In this document: piece by piece, positions 21,896 through 29,840 of the stretch
How positions within the stretch are numbered: position 1 is the first letter of the stretch
Layout: the number at the start of each line of letters is the position of its first letter
DNA from: Nilaparvata lugens
Taxonomy: Eukaryota > Arthropoda > Insecta > Hemiptera > Delphacidae
Direction: 5' to 3'
Assembly: GCF_014356525.2 (NCBI RefSeq)
Contig: NC_052506.1
Location: 28,642,372 to 28,706,371, forward strand
DNA: 64,000 nucleotides
Made by a program: the position numbers and the translations under genes
Notes under the pieces: model-generated
Told to the model about the DNA's origin: nothing
The model's database searches: none
The model's input: the letters and a program-made list of their open reading frames with translations, nothing else

Positions 21896-23972
21896 CACAA
21901 AGAGACATAATGATTTGCAATTTTTATTAAATTGTTCAATGTCTTTTGAGCTCAAAATGGAGCTGTACCTCTCCGGCATGTATATGTCCGTCAGTCGTGA
22001 AGCTGTCAAATGGACTTTTAATATTACGCGCCGCCCATGTTGGTTGGTAATCTGGCGTACCGCCACGATGGGGTACGGCGTGTTCTCCACCAACTGCCGG
22101 AGAGGCGTCCACGGTTTCTCTGTGCGATTAATAATCGCAAGCAACTCCTCCGTCTCCACCTCCATCTCGTTCTCCGCTTCCTCCTCCTCCCGCAAAAGAG
22201 GCGTTATGGAGCTGTCCTCATCCACCACACGTTTCTGTTGAAAAAATATTTCATTAGACTCTTATTTGTTTCAGGTTATAAAATCATACGAGAGAGGGAG
22301 AACTTGCTCAACAGATTCACTATTCAAAACTGAAAGTAAGTAATAACTCGGAAATTCTCCGATTACTTGAACTCAATTAAAATTGGTAGATAATTGACTC
22401 AATTCAAATTGCTAGATAATTGACTCAAAAAATATTTCAGTTCATTACATGTTCATTTTTATCAACAATAATTTTGTTCACACGAAATATTATAAACAGT
22501 TTATGCATGTGAATGCATTTTTCATAATTCAAATAACAATGTATTATTCGAAATCAATATTTCAGCTCATTACATGTTCATTTTTATCAACAATAATTTT
22601 GTTTCACACGAAATATTATAAACAGTTTATGCATGTGAATGCATTTTTCATAATTCAAATAACAATGTATTATTCGAAATCAATATTTCAGTTCATTACA
22701 TGTTCATTTTTATCAACAATAATTTTGTTTCACACGAAATATTATAAACAGTTTATGCATGTGAATGCATTTTTCATAATTCAAATAACAATGTATTATT
22801 CGAAATCAATATTTCAGTTCATTACATGTTCATTTTTATCAACAATAATTTTGTTTCACACGAAATATTATAAACAGTTTATGCATGTGAATGCATTTTT
22901 CATAATTCAAATAACAATGTATTATTCGAAATCAATATTTCAGTTCATTACATGTTCATTTTTATCAACAATAATTTTGTTCACACGAAATATTATAAAC
23001 AGTTTATGCATGTGAATGCATTTTTCATAATTCAAATAACAATGTATTATTCGAAATCAATATTTCAGCTCATTACATGTTCATTTTTATCAACAATAAT
23101 TTTGTTTCACACGAAATATTATAAACAGTTATGCATGTGAATGCATTTTTCATAATTCAATAACAATGTATTATTTGAAATCAATATTTCAGTTCATTAC
23201 ATGTTCATTTTTATCAACAATAATTTTGTTTCACACGAAATATTATAAACAGTTTATGCATTATTCGAATCAGTAATTTGATATAGTAAGTAATATAATT
23301 GAATTGTTTTATGCAACATATTCGAATTTATTATCGTATTAACATGTTTTGAATTTTTATCCAAATTTCAATGCAACCATCATGAGATCGTTGTTCGAAT
23401 TGTTTTGATAGCACAATTTGATAGCTCAGTCTTCGCTCACAGTATAAGAATCAGTAATGACTTGTAATGCACGCAAGAGATTTTATCCATTAGAAATTAG
23501 TTTTAAAAATTCGCATTTTATAAAGATTTTGTGTACATTACATGTTAATACAATAATAATAATATTTGTTGAAACTAACCTTTGATTGAGTGAGCACCTC
23601 ATCCTCCTCTTCGCCGCTGACTTCAGCCTCCTCGAAGGCTAGTTTCCTCTTGGCCTGTCTCTGCTTGATCTTGTTGCTCAGCGTTGTCAGCACCGCACGC
23701 CGCGGTGCCCAGGTAGGCGCTGTAGATTGCGGCAGAGGACTGTCCGGAATCACGATCTCCTCACCCCTCTCTCGTTGAACGAAGATTCCCCGTCTCTTCA
23801 GGGGTGAGGCGGAGGAGGAGGCGGGGGAGGCAGCGGAGGCGGCAGCAGAGGCGGCAGCGGCAGCGGAAGAGGCGGCGCAGGACTCGGCAGCTTTGCGCTG
23901 CCAGTGGTTTAGCACACGCTGCGGGGGTGGGCTATCCGGCAGGATGTAAGATGCTGAAGATGGAGAACTCAT
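21827..23972 (-). CDS. Leftward spliced two-exon gene (PDSP motifs + conserved C-terminal domain)
   Basis: Exon 1 runs 23,972-23,580 and ends at donor AAAG/GTTAGT. Exon 2 runs 22,234-21,827 after acceptor TTTTTTCAACAG. Both junctions fall between codons, giving about 266 aa. I chose ATG 23,972 because the TATA/Inr pair puts the transcript start at about 24,009, after the first upstream ATG. Exon 1 encodes an Ala/Ser-rich, proline-rich protein with YILPDSPPP and IVIPDSPLP, which resemble SUMO-interacting motifs, then a nuclear-signal-like basic patch. Exon 2 begins with an acidic run and then a folded domain (PYPIVAVRQIT, IYMPERYSSILSSKDIEQFN) like that of the 106-aa protein at 32,403. The 1.34-kb intron holds a 126-bp tandem array. 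Function unknown; a nuclear early-type regulatory protein is possible. The join is predicted, not proven. Confidence 0.6.
22275..22335 (+). other. Candidate leader exon 2 (plus strand)
   Basis: Acceptor TTATTTGTTTCAG ends at 22,274 and donor GAAA/GTAAGTAAT begins intron at 22,336, enclosing 61 bases. It lies in the intron of the opposite-strand gene. Confidence 0.4.
22441..23262 (+). repeat. 126-bp tandem array, about 6.6 copies
   Basis: Units start TTCATTACATGTTCATTTTT or CTCATT... at 22,441, 22,566, 22,692, 22,818, 22,944, 23,069 and 23,193, so 124-126 bases each, and are nearly identical. Each is preceded by AATATTTCAG, a splice-acceptor-like phrase, and contains ATGCATGTGAATGCAT. Because 126 is a multiple of three, the array stays open in one plus frame for 188 codons; I do not call that a gene. 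Confidence 0.95.
23193..23285 (+). other. Candidate leader exon 3 from the last array unit
   Basis: The last unit's acceptor (ATATTTCAG at 23,184-23,192) is followed after 93 bases by donor GTAAGTAAT at 23,286. Other units have the acceptor but no donor. Confidence 0.3.
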
Positions 23973-24005
23973 CTTGATGCGTGAAGTCTCTGATGTCTCT
24001 GATGT

Positions 24006-24042
24006 AAATGATAATTTTCCTCTCATCGCTTGTGTTTATATA
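24006..24042 (-). promoter_or_regulatory. TATA/Inr promoter of the spliced leftward gene
   Basis: TATATAA (24,042-24,036) lies 33 bases before initiator TCATTT (A at 24,009). Two CACGTG E-boxes lie upstream at 24,069-24,074 and 24,127-24,132. Confidence 0.65.
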
Positions 24043-24289
24043 GCATACGTTTCTCTCTCTGTTCCAGGCACGTGCGAGCGAGAGCGTGCCACAAGGCGAA
24101 AAAAATTCGAATTTCTCCCCCAACAACACGTGCTCCCAGATCGTTATCAGATTGTAAGTATCCCACACACGATCATTTTTCAAATAGCATCCATGTGTTA
24201 GAAGACGAAAAAAAATCTCGTCTAGAACTTAGCATGAGTCTTCACCTGCTAGAAGCTGAAATCCCCATGTCAACTCACTCTATTTCTAA

Positions 24290-24616
24290 TAAATATTTCA
24301 CCCCATAGAGGAATAGCATTCTCGATTCAGTTATTAAATATTTCACAACATTTCAAGATAGAGGAATACCATTCTCGATTCAGTTATTAAATTTTCACAA
24401 CATTTCAAGATAGAGGCTCACTTTTTTGATTAGCATTCTCGAATCAGTTATTAAATATTTCACAACATTTCAAGATAGAGGCTCACTTTTTTGATTAGCA
24501 TTCTCGAATGATTGATTTCAGTTCAGTTATTAAATATTTCATTGTTTTCACAGCATTTCAACATAGAGGAATAGCATTTCTCGATTCAGTTATTAAATAT
24601 TTCATTGTTTTCGCAG
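24290..24616 (+). repeat. Tandem repeats of about 55-70 bp, five copies
   Basis: Units share GATTCAGTTATTAAATATTTC and AGCATTCTCGA; some carry ATAGAGGCTCACTTTTTTGA. The last units contain TTTTCACAG or TTTTCGCAG, again acceptor-like. Confidence 0.85.
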
Positions 24617-24830
24617 CATTTTCTCGCCTCTCAACTCGAGTTCCGAACCTCATAACCAGTTGAGCTCTCGTTGAGACAAGACAGCTGAGAGGAATCAATC
24701 ATAGGCCGGTATCTACGCCTGAGAGGAATCAATCATAGCATAGACCGCTATCTACACCTGTAGCTCGCTATCTTCACCTGTAGCCCGCTATCTACACTCG
24801 AGGAGATTCACGCAGCATCAACCACTACAT
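24617..24830 (+). other. Candidate leader exon 4
   Basis: Acceptor TTGTTTTCGCAG ends at 24,616 and donor ACAT/GTAAGTAC begins at 24,831. The exon contains short direct repeats (GAGAGGAATCAATCATAG twice, CGCTATCT(A/T)CACCTG three times). The next good plus-strand acceptors lie just before the ATGs at 26,476 and 26,893. Confidence 0.4.
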
Positions 24831-24849
24831 GTAAGTACATTTTTACTTT

Positions 24850-25020
24850 GATTTTATCCTCTGAGGACTATTTTTCTCCTCCGAGGACTATTTTTCTCCT
24901 CCGAGGACAGGTTTTCTCCTCCGAGGACAGGTTTTCTCCTCCGATGACTATTTTTCTCCTCCGAGGACTATTTTTCTCCTCCGAGCACAGTTTTTCTCCT
25001 CCGAGGAGAAAAAACCTTCT
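24850..25020 (+). repeat. 20-bp tandem repeat, about nine copies
   Basis: Units of TTTTTCTCCTCCGAGGACTA with small changes. Inverted single copies (CTCCGAGGACAAAA) occur at 25,260-25,325, so the array flanks the BIR-like segment on both sides. Confidence 0.95.
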
Positions 25021-25235
25021 ACAATATGGTATATCCGGAACAACCAAGCCCCGCTCTTCTTTCTCACTCTCTTCATATAAACAAAACGGTAAATGTATTA
25101 CTTTTTCAAATGGATTTTGCATAATATATTTACAATAGACACATTGCAGATAGTGATTTTTATGTAAGAAATAACCATTTCTCGCAAAATACTCTGCTTT
25201 ATTGGATAATGACGTGCTCCGATTGGAAACTGTGA
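25010..25235 (-). pseudogene. BIR-like / zinc-binding coding segment between repeats
   Basis: A leftward open frame passes through here. The stretch KAEYFARNGYFLHKNHYLQC followed by VYCKYIM, then His and Cys, resembles the core of a baculovirus IAP repeat: hydrophobic helix, GY/GF turn, CxxC, later His and Cys. The spacing CX2CX12HX3C is shorter than a standard BIR (CX2CX16HX6C), so it may be a degenerate BIR or another C2HC finger. A GLVVPDIPYC motif follows, like the PDSP motifs of the gene at 21,827-23,972. Surrounding codons are translated minisatellite. No clear start or end; it may be an exon or a relic. IAP-type proteins block apoptosis, but that role is only suggested here. Confidence 0.4.
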
Positions 25236-25502
25236 CACAGTGCTCTGATTGGAAACTGTGCTCCGAGGACAAAAAATTACCCACCGAGGACAATTTTCCT
25301 CTTCTCCGAGGACAAAAATTGTCCTCCGTTCTCCTCCTTTGTCCTCCTCCTCTGTCCTCCTCCTCCACTCGTTTAGCAGGAAAGAAAAAATGAGAGAGGA
25401 ATGCGGAGAAGGGGTGAGAGCTCAATGTCAACACTCAATGTCACAATAATTTTCTTTATTTTTAAATTATTATACATACATCAAAGCATATCTATGCACG
25501 AA

Positions 25503-26331
25503 TCAAATACAGAAAGTAACTCTTTCCTTATGTCTACTGGGGTTATGCTTTAGAACATCTAGCTTAATTCTAATTTTATAATTCAAATCAATGTTAGAGC
25601 TCTCAAATTCTTCCTCTAACCAATAGTTTGAAACATACAATGCTTCCACATTTTCAAACTGTAGGATATACCGAGTATTGTTTCTATTGTACACTTCTTT
25701 TATTGCAATAATGACTAACTCTATACCTTGTGGTAACTCTTCTAATCTTTTGCACTGTCCTACTTTTACTTTCCCTTTAATTTCCAGCATTGTGATGTTA
25801 TTATACTGCTCCACTTCTTTTTGTGTGAAGGGAGTGTCTTCCAAGTTTTTCCAAACATCTGGCAGAAACTTAACTGATTCTATTCTAGGAAATGTATGTC
25901 CATTATAGCTTGTCATACCATTGACTGTAATTACACAAATTTTCTCTTCCCTTGGTAGACAAATAATTTCTTTTTTGTCAGTGTAAGGGATTACAAAATA
26001 ACCCTCTTTCTTGAGAGTTTCGATAGCTTTGTATGCATTAATAAAAACATTTTTATGGCGCCCCTTTACAAAGTAAACGTTTTTCAAACCATCTTTCTCC
26101 CCTAGTACACCTACATATGGGAATTTCCCAGTATTATTCACAGTAAATGCAGTCACATTGTACACTCCACTTAGATCATTCCCCAGCAGTGTAATCAATA
26201 TTTCCAATGACTGTCACAAGGTTGCCATCACACAAGTTTTCTGATAGAAGCCACAAACCAAACCGCTCATTGCTAGGCTTGATTTTATTACCACGGAGCA
26301 TAGGTACATTAAACACCTTAGAAGTATCCAT
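25503..26331 (-). pseudogene. Leftward Maverick gene split by a frameshift
   Basis: ATG at 26,331 opens a 51-codon frame (MDTSKVFNVPMLRG... NIDYTAG) that stops at 26,176. A second frame, open from 26,207 to 25,503 (234 codons), overlaps it by about 30 bases. Together they would give about 275 residues with mixed beta-strand/loop character. No family recognised. The good promoter (TATAAAT at 26,393-26,387, Inr TCAGTT at 26,360) directly before the first ATG argues that the two parts belong to one gene. The shift could be decay, a sequencing error or, less likely, programmed. It is head-to-head with the rightward genes. Confidence 0.6.
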
Positions 26332-26356
26332 GTTTATTGCACCGTTGACACTACCA

Positions 26357-26393
26357 AACTGAACGAATGCAGATCAATGCAGTGGTATTTATA
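26357..26393 (-). promoter_or_regulatory. TATA/Inr promoter of the split gene
   Basis: TATAAAT (26,393-26,387) and TCAGTT (A at 26,360), 33 bases apart; the ATG is 29 bases further. Confidence 0.7.
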
Positions 26394-26475
26394 GTAAGAT
26401 AGTAGAGAAATAAGGTCATACAGAATTATTGAAACAAGATTTGTGGCTAAATATGATTCTGTTTCTTTAGAAAAA

Positions 26476-26862
26476 ATGGCGAGAATACAAAGTTATCGTT
26501 GTGAACTAACTGAAGTATTGGAGACGCATCAGCAATTATTGGACCAGTTAGCAGAAAAAGGATGGACAAATCTACAATATCTAACATTTGTGAGAGACTA
26601 TGAAAAATTAGGAGTTTGGCATAGTGATAACTATAATCATATTTCAGTTTGTGATTTATACAGTACATCATATGATGCTTACAGGGAAAAAGATTTCCCC
26701 GATTCATGGAGATGTGTGTGTGCACATCTAAAAGATTCTATCGATAAAATTAAAAAATGTATAACAGAAAAAAATAAACATTTAACAAAAGAACAATTAA
26801 ATGAACTTATCTGGAATTTTTTACGAGATTCTGCAGATGAGAATGGGCTAGAACAAGATTGA
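26476..26862 (+). CDS. Rightward hypothetical protein A, 128 aa
   Basis: MARIQSYRCELTEVL... is a helical protein with the phrase YLTFVRDYEKLG and HISVCDLYSTS. No family recognised. I start at 26,476 because a splice acceptor (TTCTGTTTCTTTAG, ending 26,470) lies five bases before this ATG; an open frame upstream has no ATG. It precedes a related gene (26,893) and both look fed by a spliced leader. Confidence 0.6.
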   Translation: MARIQSYRCELTEVLETHQQLLDQLAEKGWTNLQYLTFVRDYEKLGVWHSDNYNHISVCDLYSTSYDAYREKDFPDSWRCVCAHLKDSIDKIKKCITEKNKHLTKEQLNELIWNFLRDSADENGLEQD

Positions 26863-26892
26863 TAGCATATTATGTTTAATTTCAGATTGGAG

Positions 26893-27306
26893 ATGGATTC
26901 AATTTCATTTGATAAGAACTATTTTTCGAATAAAATTGATGAAAAATATAGATGTTGTTATTTCGAACTTATTGAGAAAACAATATTAGAATTGAATAAT
27001 TTCGGAAAAGAAGGACTAACGTTTGAGGAATATTTAACATTTATAAAACCTGGTAAAAGTGAAGAACAGAAGTCAGAACATATAAGCGTATGTTATATTA
27101 TAAATAAGAATATAGTTGATAGACATCGAAGATGTGAATTAAAGGAAATTCCTGAATTTTGCTATTGTAATTCATTAGGTTGGTTGAATATTCGAATGTA
27201 TTATTTCATTGATGATAGGTTAACAGATAAAAACATTGATAGTGTAAGATTTACATTTGAAATTATGAAAATGTGTGGCGAATCAGCAATGTTGTACAAA
27301 CTATAA
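26893..27306 (+). CDS. Rightward hypothetical protein B, 137 aa
   Basis: MDSISFDKNYFSNKID... contains YLTFIKPGKSEEQKSEHISV, matching the YLTF...HISVC pattern of protein A, so the two look like diverged tandem duplicates. Seven Cys. I chose this ATG because TTTAATTTCAG ends at 26,885, seven bases upstream, and an earlier in-frame ATG lies inside the would-be intron. No function can be assigned. Confidence 0.6.
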   Translation: MDSISFDKNYFSNKIDEKYRCCYFELIEKTILELNNFGKEGLTFEEYLTFIKPGKSEEQKSEHISVCYIINKNIVDRHRRCELKEIPEFCYCNSLGWLNIRMYYFIDDRLTDKNIDSVRFTFEIMKMCGESAMLYKL

Positions 27307-27613
27307 CTTTAACTTTTTTACAGAAATTATGATGAACTCGTTAATTGAGGAGAGAATAAAACTATTAAATACTAAAAGCTTTGAATGTGAAAATTAATTG
27401 TAATACTTGTAGAGGTTTAAGGAATAAATGTATTAGTTGAAAGTTACAAATAAATGCAAAATTATTATAACTATTGACAAAAAATAAATGCTGTATAATG
27501 TTTGTCATTCTATGTTGATTTATTGAATTAAACCAAGCTACTCTAGTTGTAAAGCTATATGTAAGTTAGAATAATATATGAAGGTCGGTTTAGTCTGATT
27601 AAGTATGTACACA
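27307..27613. other. Intergenic, no gene seen
   Basis: AT-rich; AATAAA-type signals occur around 27,422 and 27,483 and could serve protein B transcripts. Confidence 0.4.
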
Positions 27614-27650
27614 TATAAAATTGATTGAACAGTAGTAAGGAAGTCTTCAT
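27614..27650 (+). promoter_or_regulatory. TATA/Inr promoter of the integrase gene
   Basis: TATAAAA at 27,614-27,620 and TTCATAC with A at 27,649, 35 bases apart; the ATG is about 75 bases further. Confidence 0.55.
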
Positions 27651-27723
27651 ACTAACAATTGCTCAGTATGTCCCATGACAATCATCCGACACCACTGATT
27701 TTGATTTGTCTGTTGTAAATATC

Positions 27724-28677
27724 ATGAATATTATTAGATCTAAGTTAGCTTTAGAGCTTCATAGCGTGTCGCGTGTGAACTATCCCACTCGCAAATATGA
27801 GTTGAAAAGTGAAAAAGACTTGCTTCAAGCCGATCTCATTGAGATGACAAGTTTATCACGTTTTAATAAGGGTTACAAATATATCTTAGCTGTTATTAAT
27901 TGTTTTTCAAAATTTGCATATTGTGTACCATTAAAAGACAAGACAAGCCAATCTGTATTTAACGCTCTCGAGCCAATTATTTCTAAAAATAAAGGAGTTA
28001 AGTTGTTCCAAACAGATCAAGGAACAGAATTCTTTAATTTAAAAGTTAAAGCATTATTAGATAGATATAGTATTAAACATTATCATGTTTTTAGTGATAA
28101 GAAAGCCTCCATAGTTGAAAGGTTTAATAGAACACTTAAAGCAAAAATTTATAGATATTTAACTGAGCATGGAACCAAAAACTGGATATCACAACTAGAC
28201 AGTTTAGTTCGAGATTATAATGCAACAATGCATTCATCCATTAGAATGAAACCTAAAGATGTGGGGAAAAAAGATCGTAATCATGTTTTAATGTCATTGA
28301 ATTCTGCATTCAATAGACGATATAAATTGAAAAATTCAAAACCGAAATTTAAGCTAGGAGATGTTGTACGAATCTCAAAGAAAAGGGTTCTTTTCGATAA
28401 ATCTTATAACATAAACTGGAGCGCAGAGTATTTTGTAATTCATTCTATATTTCCTTCTCAACCTGTAACGTATAGCTTGCGAGATCTAAACGGAGAAGTA
28501 ATTAGTGGTAGGTTTTATGCAGAAGAAATTAAAAAAACACAATTAAATGAATCAGAGAGACAAGTGTATTTGATTGAAAAAATATTAAAACGTGATAAAA
28601 AAGGATTGTTAGTGAAATGGATTGGGTTTTCAACACCTAGTTATATTAGTAAGGATCAACTATTAGATGAAAAATAA
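27724..28677 (+). CDS. Maverick integrase (rve core + chromodomain), 317 aa
   Basis: Retroviral-type DDE integrase that would join the linear viral DNA to the host genome and make the 6-bp duplication. Catalytic residues are visible: Asp37 in LLQADLIEM, Asp98 in FQTDQGTEF and Glu132 in SIVERFNRT (33 residues between the last two). A C-terminal SH3-like segment (KFKLGDVVRISKKR) and a chromodomain-like tail from about residue 283 (YLIEKILKRD, LVKWIGFS) follow, as in most Polinton integrases. The N-terminal HHCC zinc module is not present; the protein begins about 30 residues before the core. The frame is intact. Confidence 0.93.
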   Translation: MNIIRSKLALELHSVSRVNYPTRKYELKSEKDLLQADLIEMTSLSRFNKGYKYILAVINCFSKFAYCVPLKDKTSQSVFNALEPIISKNKGVKLFQTDQGTEFFNLKVKALLDRYSIKHYHVFSDKKASIVERFNRTLKAKIYRYLTEHGTKNWISQLDSLVRDYNATMHSSIRMKPKDVGKKDRNHVLMSLNSAFNRRYKLKNSKPKFKLGDVVRISKKRVLFDKSYNINWSAEYFVIHSIFPSQPVTYSLRDLNGEVISGRFYAEEIKKTQLNESERQVYLIEKILKRDKKGLLVKWIGFSTPSYISKDQLLDEK

Positions 28678-28684
28678 TCTTTTG

Positions 28685-28805
28685 TAATCTATTGTAAATA
28701 TCATGTAAATTTATTGTAAATAATCTATTGTAAATATCATGTACATTTATTGTAAATAATCTATTGTAAATATCATGTACATTTATTGTAAATAATCTAT
28801 TGCAA
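28685..28805 (+). repeat. 36-bp tandem repeat
   Basis: About three and a half copies of TATTGTAAATATCATGTACA plus TTTATTGTAAATAATC, directly after the integrase stop. Confidence 0.9.
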
Positions 28806-28848
28806 ATACATTCCATTCAGTGTAAATATGACAAAGATTTGGTGTAAA

Positions 28849-28884
28849 TATAATACGTCTCTATCAAAAAATGCTTCTCAGTTT
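28849..28884 (+). promoter_or_regulatory. Possible TATA/Inr promoter for the ATPase gene
   Basis: TATAATA at 28,849-28,855 and TCAGTTTC with A at 28,880, 31 bases apart. The ATPase ATG is 260 bases downstream; an acceptor-like TTCCTTATCAG ends at 29,116. Confidence 0.4.
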
Positions 28885-29141
28885 CATTTTAATCTGAAGT
28901 TTTATTTGCTAAGGGGGAACACATGCGTTCTCGTGAAGAGGGTGCGGGAGAGAGAGGGGGAATTGAAGTGAGAAACTTCTATCAGTGCATTGAAAGGGGA
29001 GAGCGAGAACCTGTCGCTTGCATCCCGATGTGATAAGCTATACACAGCCATGTGGTGTCTAGCGCACAACCTCCTCCTCCTTGATAACTTACGAAAAATG
29101 ATTAGTTCCTTATCAGATCGCATGCTGTACACGTGACTAAC

Positions 29142-29819
29142 ATGATTCCGATAGTAAATTTCGACAATGTTATAAGAGAGAAAGAAATGCCAACATGGTG
29201 TAAAAATGGTAAGTTATTACCACATAATGCAAGGATCCTTATAATAGGCTCTTCAGGTTGTGGCAAGACCAATTTACTATTTAATTTAATTTTTTCAAAG
29301 AATGGGTTGAGATTTAAAACTATATACTTGCACACGAAGAGCGAGTATCAAGATAAGTACTTGTTTTTGAGAAAAGTCTTTTCAAAAATGAAGGGTATTG
29401 AATTTCATATAAACAGCAATTCGGAATCTATAGTTCACCCCAACAAAATTCAACAATTTTCTCTTGTCATTTTCGATGACTTCCAACTTAATCACGTACC
29501 TCAAATAAGAGAATATTTTACCATGGGTCGACATCGTAATATTGACACTGCATATTTAATTCAGAGTTATGGAGCTACACAGAAACATTTCACTAGGGAC
29601 AACGCAAATATGATTATAATCTTCAAGGTAGATTTATTGAGTCTGAAATTAATTCACAGAGATCATGTTGGAGCAGATATTTCTTATAAAGATTTCGTTA
29701 AACTTTGTCATACAGTTTGGAATCGTAAACCTCATAATTTTCTAACTATTATGACCGAGTGTGGAATTAATAGCGGCAAGTACCGAGATTCGCTCGATAC
29801 GTTTCTTACCGTTCAGTAG
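29142..29819 (+). CDS. A32/FtsK-like genome packaging ATPase, 225 aa
   Basis: Walker A GSSGCGKT at residues 36-43 and Walker B SLVIFDD at 107-113 mark a P-loop ATPase. Size and gene neighbourhood fit the Maverick/adintovirus packaging ATPase of the FtsK-HerA class, which pumps DNA into the capsid. Further on, GRHRNIDTAYLIQSYG carries a sensor-like Gln. The first ATG in frame is 29,142; the frame is intact. The next ORF starts 22 bases after the stop, suggesting a compact late-type block. Confidence 0.93.
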   Translation: MIPIVNFDNVIREKEMPTWCKNGKLLPHNARILIIGSSGCGKTNLLFNLIFSKNGLRFKTIYLHTKSEYQDKYLFLRKVFSKMKGIEFHINSNSESIVHPNKIQQFSLVIFDDFQLNHVPQIREYFTMGRHRNIDTAYLIQSYGATQKHFTRDNANMIIIFKVDLLSLKLIHRDHVGADISYKDFVKLCHTVWNRKPHNFLTIMTECGINSGKYRDSLDTFLTVQ

Positions 29820-29840
29820 AGATTAATTCTTTGTGCAGTC

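Noticed and set aside
22449..23015. 188-codon open frame on the plus strand
   Set aside because: It is the 126-bp tandem array read through; the unit is a multiple of three, so the frame stays open by construction.
22441..23262. CRISPR-like appearance of regular repeats
   Set aside because: Units are contiguous without spacers, and the DNA is animal nuclear sequence.
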